From assembly GCA_020432595.1 (NCBI GenBank), contig JAGQGA010000090.1, positions 1 to 12,594 of the forward strand: a stretch of 12,594 nt of DNA, given 5' to 3'. The position numbers and the translations under genes are program-made. Of this stretch, positions 12,275 to 12,594 are shown piece by piece. Below the pieces are notes generated by a model that saw only the letters and a list, made by a program, of their open reading frames with translations, did no database searches and was not told the origin of the DNA. The first letter of the stretch is position 1; each line of letters begins with the position of its first letter. This DNA is from Anaerolineales bacterium. GTDB taxonomy: Bacteria > Chloroflexota > Anaerolineae > Promineifilales > Promineifilaceae.

Positions 12275-12594
12275 ATGAGCTTTAAAGACGTATCCAACAA
12301 AGTAGACTTCGTTGCACTCGAACAAAACATCCTCAACTTCTGGAAAGAGACCGATGCTTTCAACAAGCTGCGCCAGCTTCGCGCCAGCAGCGACAAACGG
12401 TTCAGCTTCATAGACGGCCCCATCACCGCCAACAACCCCATGGGCGTTCACCACGCCTGGGGACGCACCTACAAAGACCTCTACCAGCGTTACCACGCCA
12501 TGCAGGGCAAAAACCTGCGCTGGCAAAACGGCTTCGACTGTCAAGGGCTGTGGGTCGAGGTCAACGTGGAAAAAGAACTCGGCTTCAAATCCAA
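12275..12594 (+). CDS. ileS: Class Ia aminoacyl-tRNA synthetase, likely IleS, 5' part
   Basis: Only the first 106 codons are in the window; the frame is open at the right edge. The N-terminus [20 protein letters not shown] (11-30) matches the start of Ile/Val/Leu-type synthetases. [20 protein letters not shown] (44-63) occupies the place of the HIGH-motif segment, followed by [17 protein letters not shown] and [19 protein letters not shown] (86-104), equivalent to the conserved G-x-D-x-x-G-L-P-x-E region. The enzyme would charge tRNA-Ile. IleS rather than ValS or LeuS is inferred from the N-terminus and from the isoleucine-type T-box 1.7 kb upstream. The signature HIGH reads HHAW here, a departure from the textbook motif. 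The ATG at 12275 is preceded by AGAGAGA at short spacing. Confidence 0.8.
   Translation, partial: MSFKDVSNKVDFVALEQNILNFWKETDAFNKLRQLRASSDKRFSFIDGPITANNPMGVHHAWGRTYKDLYQRYHAMQGKNLRWQNGFDCQGLWVEVNVEKELGFKS

Noticed and set aside
12109..12544. Two minus-strand open frames opposite the synthetase start
   Set aside because: The plus strand encodes conserved class Ia synthetase motifs over the same bases; the leftward part of these frames is heptamer repeat DNA.

Overview
The window looks like a chromosomal segment of an uncultured or filamentous Chloroflexota bacterium (Anaerolineae-like). This is an inference from moderately high GC, MFP and FtsX-type genes of the kind common in that phylum, orphan receivers, a T-box leader of the Firmicutes/Chloroflexota type, and two repeat habits: a decamer palindrome AACGGCCGTT present 17 times, and intergenic hairpins built from 7-8 nt tandem units. 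No rRNA, tRNA, CRISPR array, transposase, integrase or phage gene was seen.

Layout, left to right. (1) 1-174: intergenic, possibly with a degenerate dispersed repeat. (2) 175-4116, minus strand: a lipoprotein membrane-fusion protein (HlyD/MacA type) followed after 3 nt by a large double-FtsX ABC permease; the ATPase is not in the window. (3) 4117-4303: divergent promoter region with a heptamer hairpin in the hlyD leader. (4) 4304-5550, plus strand: a single-pass membrane protein with two copies of a small helical repeat, translationally coupled (ATGA) to a DedA-family membrane protein. (5) 5532-5586: long hairpin between convergent genes. (6) 5590-6810, minus: PatB/MalY-type PLP C-S lyase. 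(7) 6811-7048: intergenic with an intrinsic terminator for folD. (8) 7049-10058, minus: five co-directional genes, in transcription order receiver protein, MBL-fold hydrolase, second receiver protein, 65-aa two-helix membrane protein, folD. (9) 10192-10515, plus: a strong promoter and a complete T-box riboswitch, best read as isoleucine-specific (AUC). (10) 10535-12594, plus: alaX-like trans-editing gene, an unrecognised 225-aa protein, and the 5' end of a class Ia aminoacyl-tRNA synthetase, probably IleS, cut by the window edge.

The most striking features are the AACGGCCGTT palindrome (about 0.01-0.02 copies expected by base composition, 17 seen; absent from 6907-10200), and the isoleucine-type T-box that leads first into an AlaX-like editing gene and an unknown protein and only 1.7 kb later into the synthetase. 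A receiver / MBL hydrolase / receiver cluster without any kinase or output domain is a plausible uncharacterised signalling module. Start sites were re-chosen for several genes: hlyD at 4116, the repeat protein at 4304, folD at 7939, receiver 1 at TTG 8606 and the MBL hydrolase at GTG 9571.
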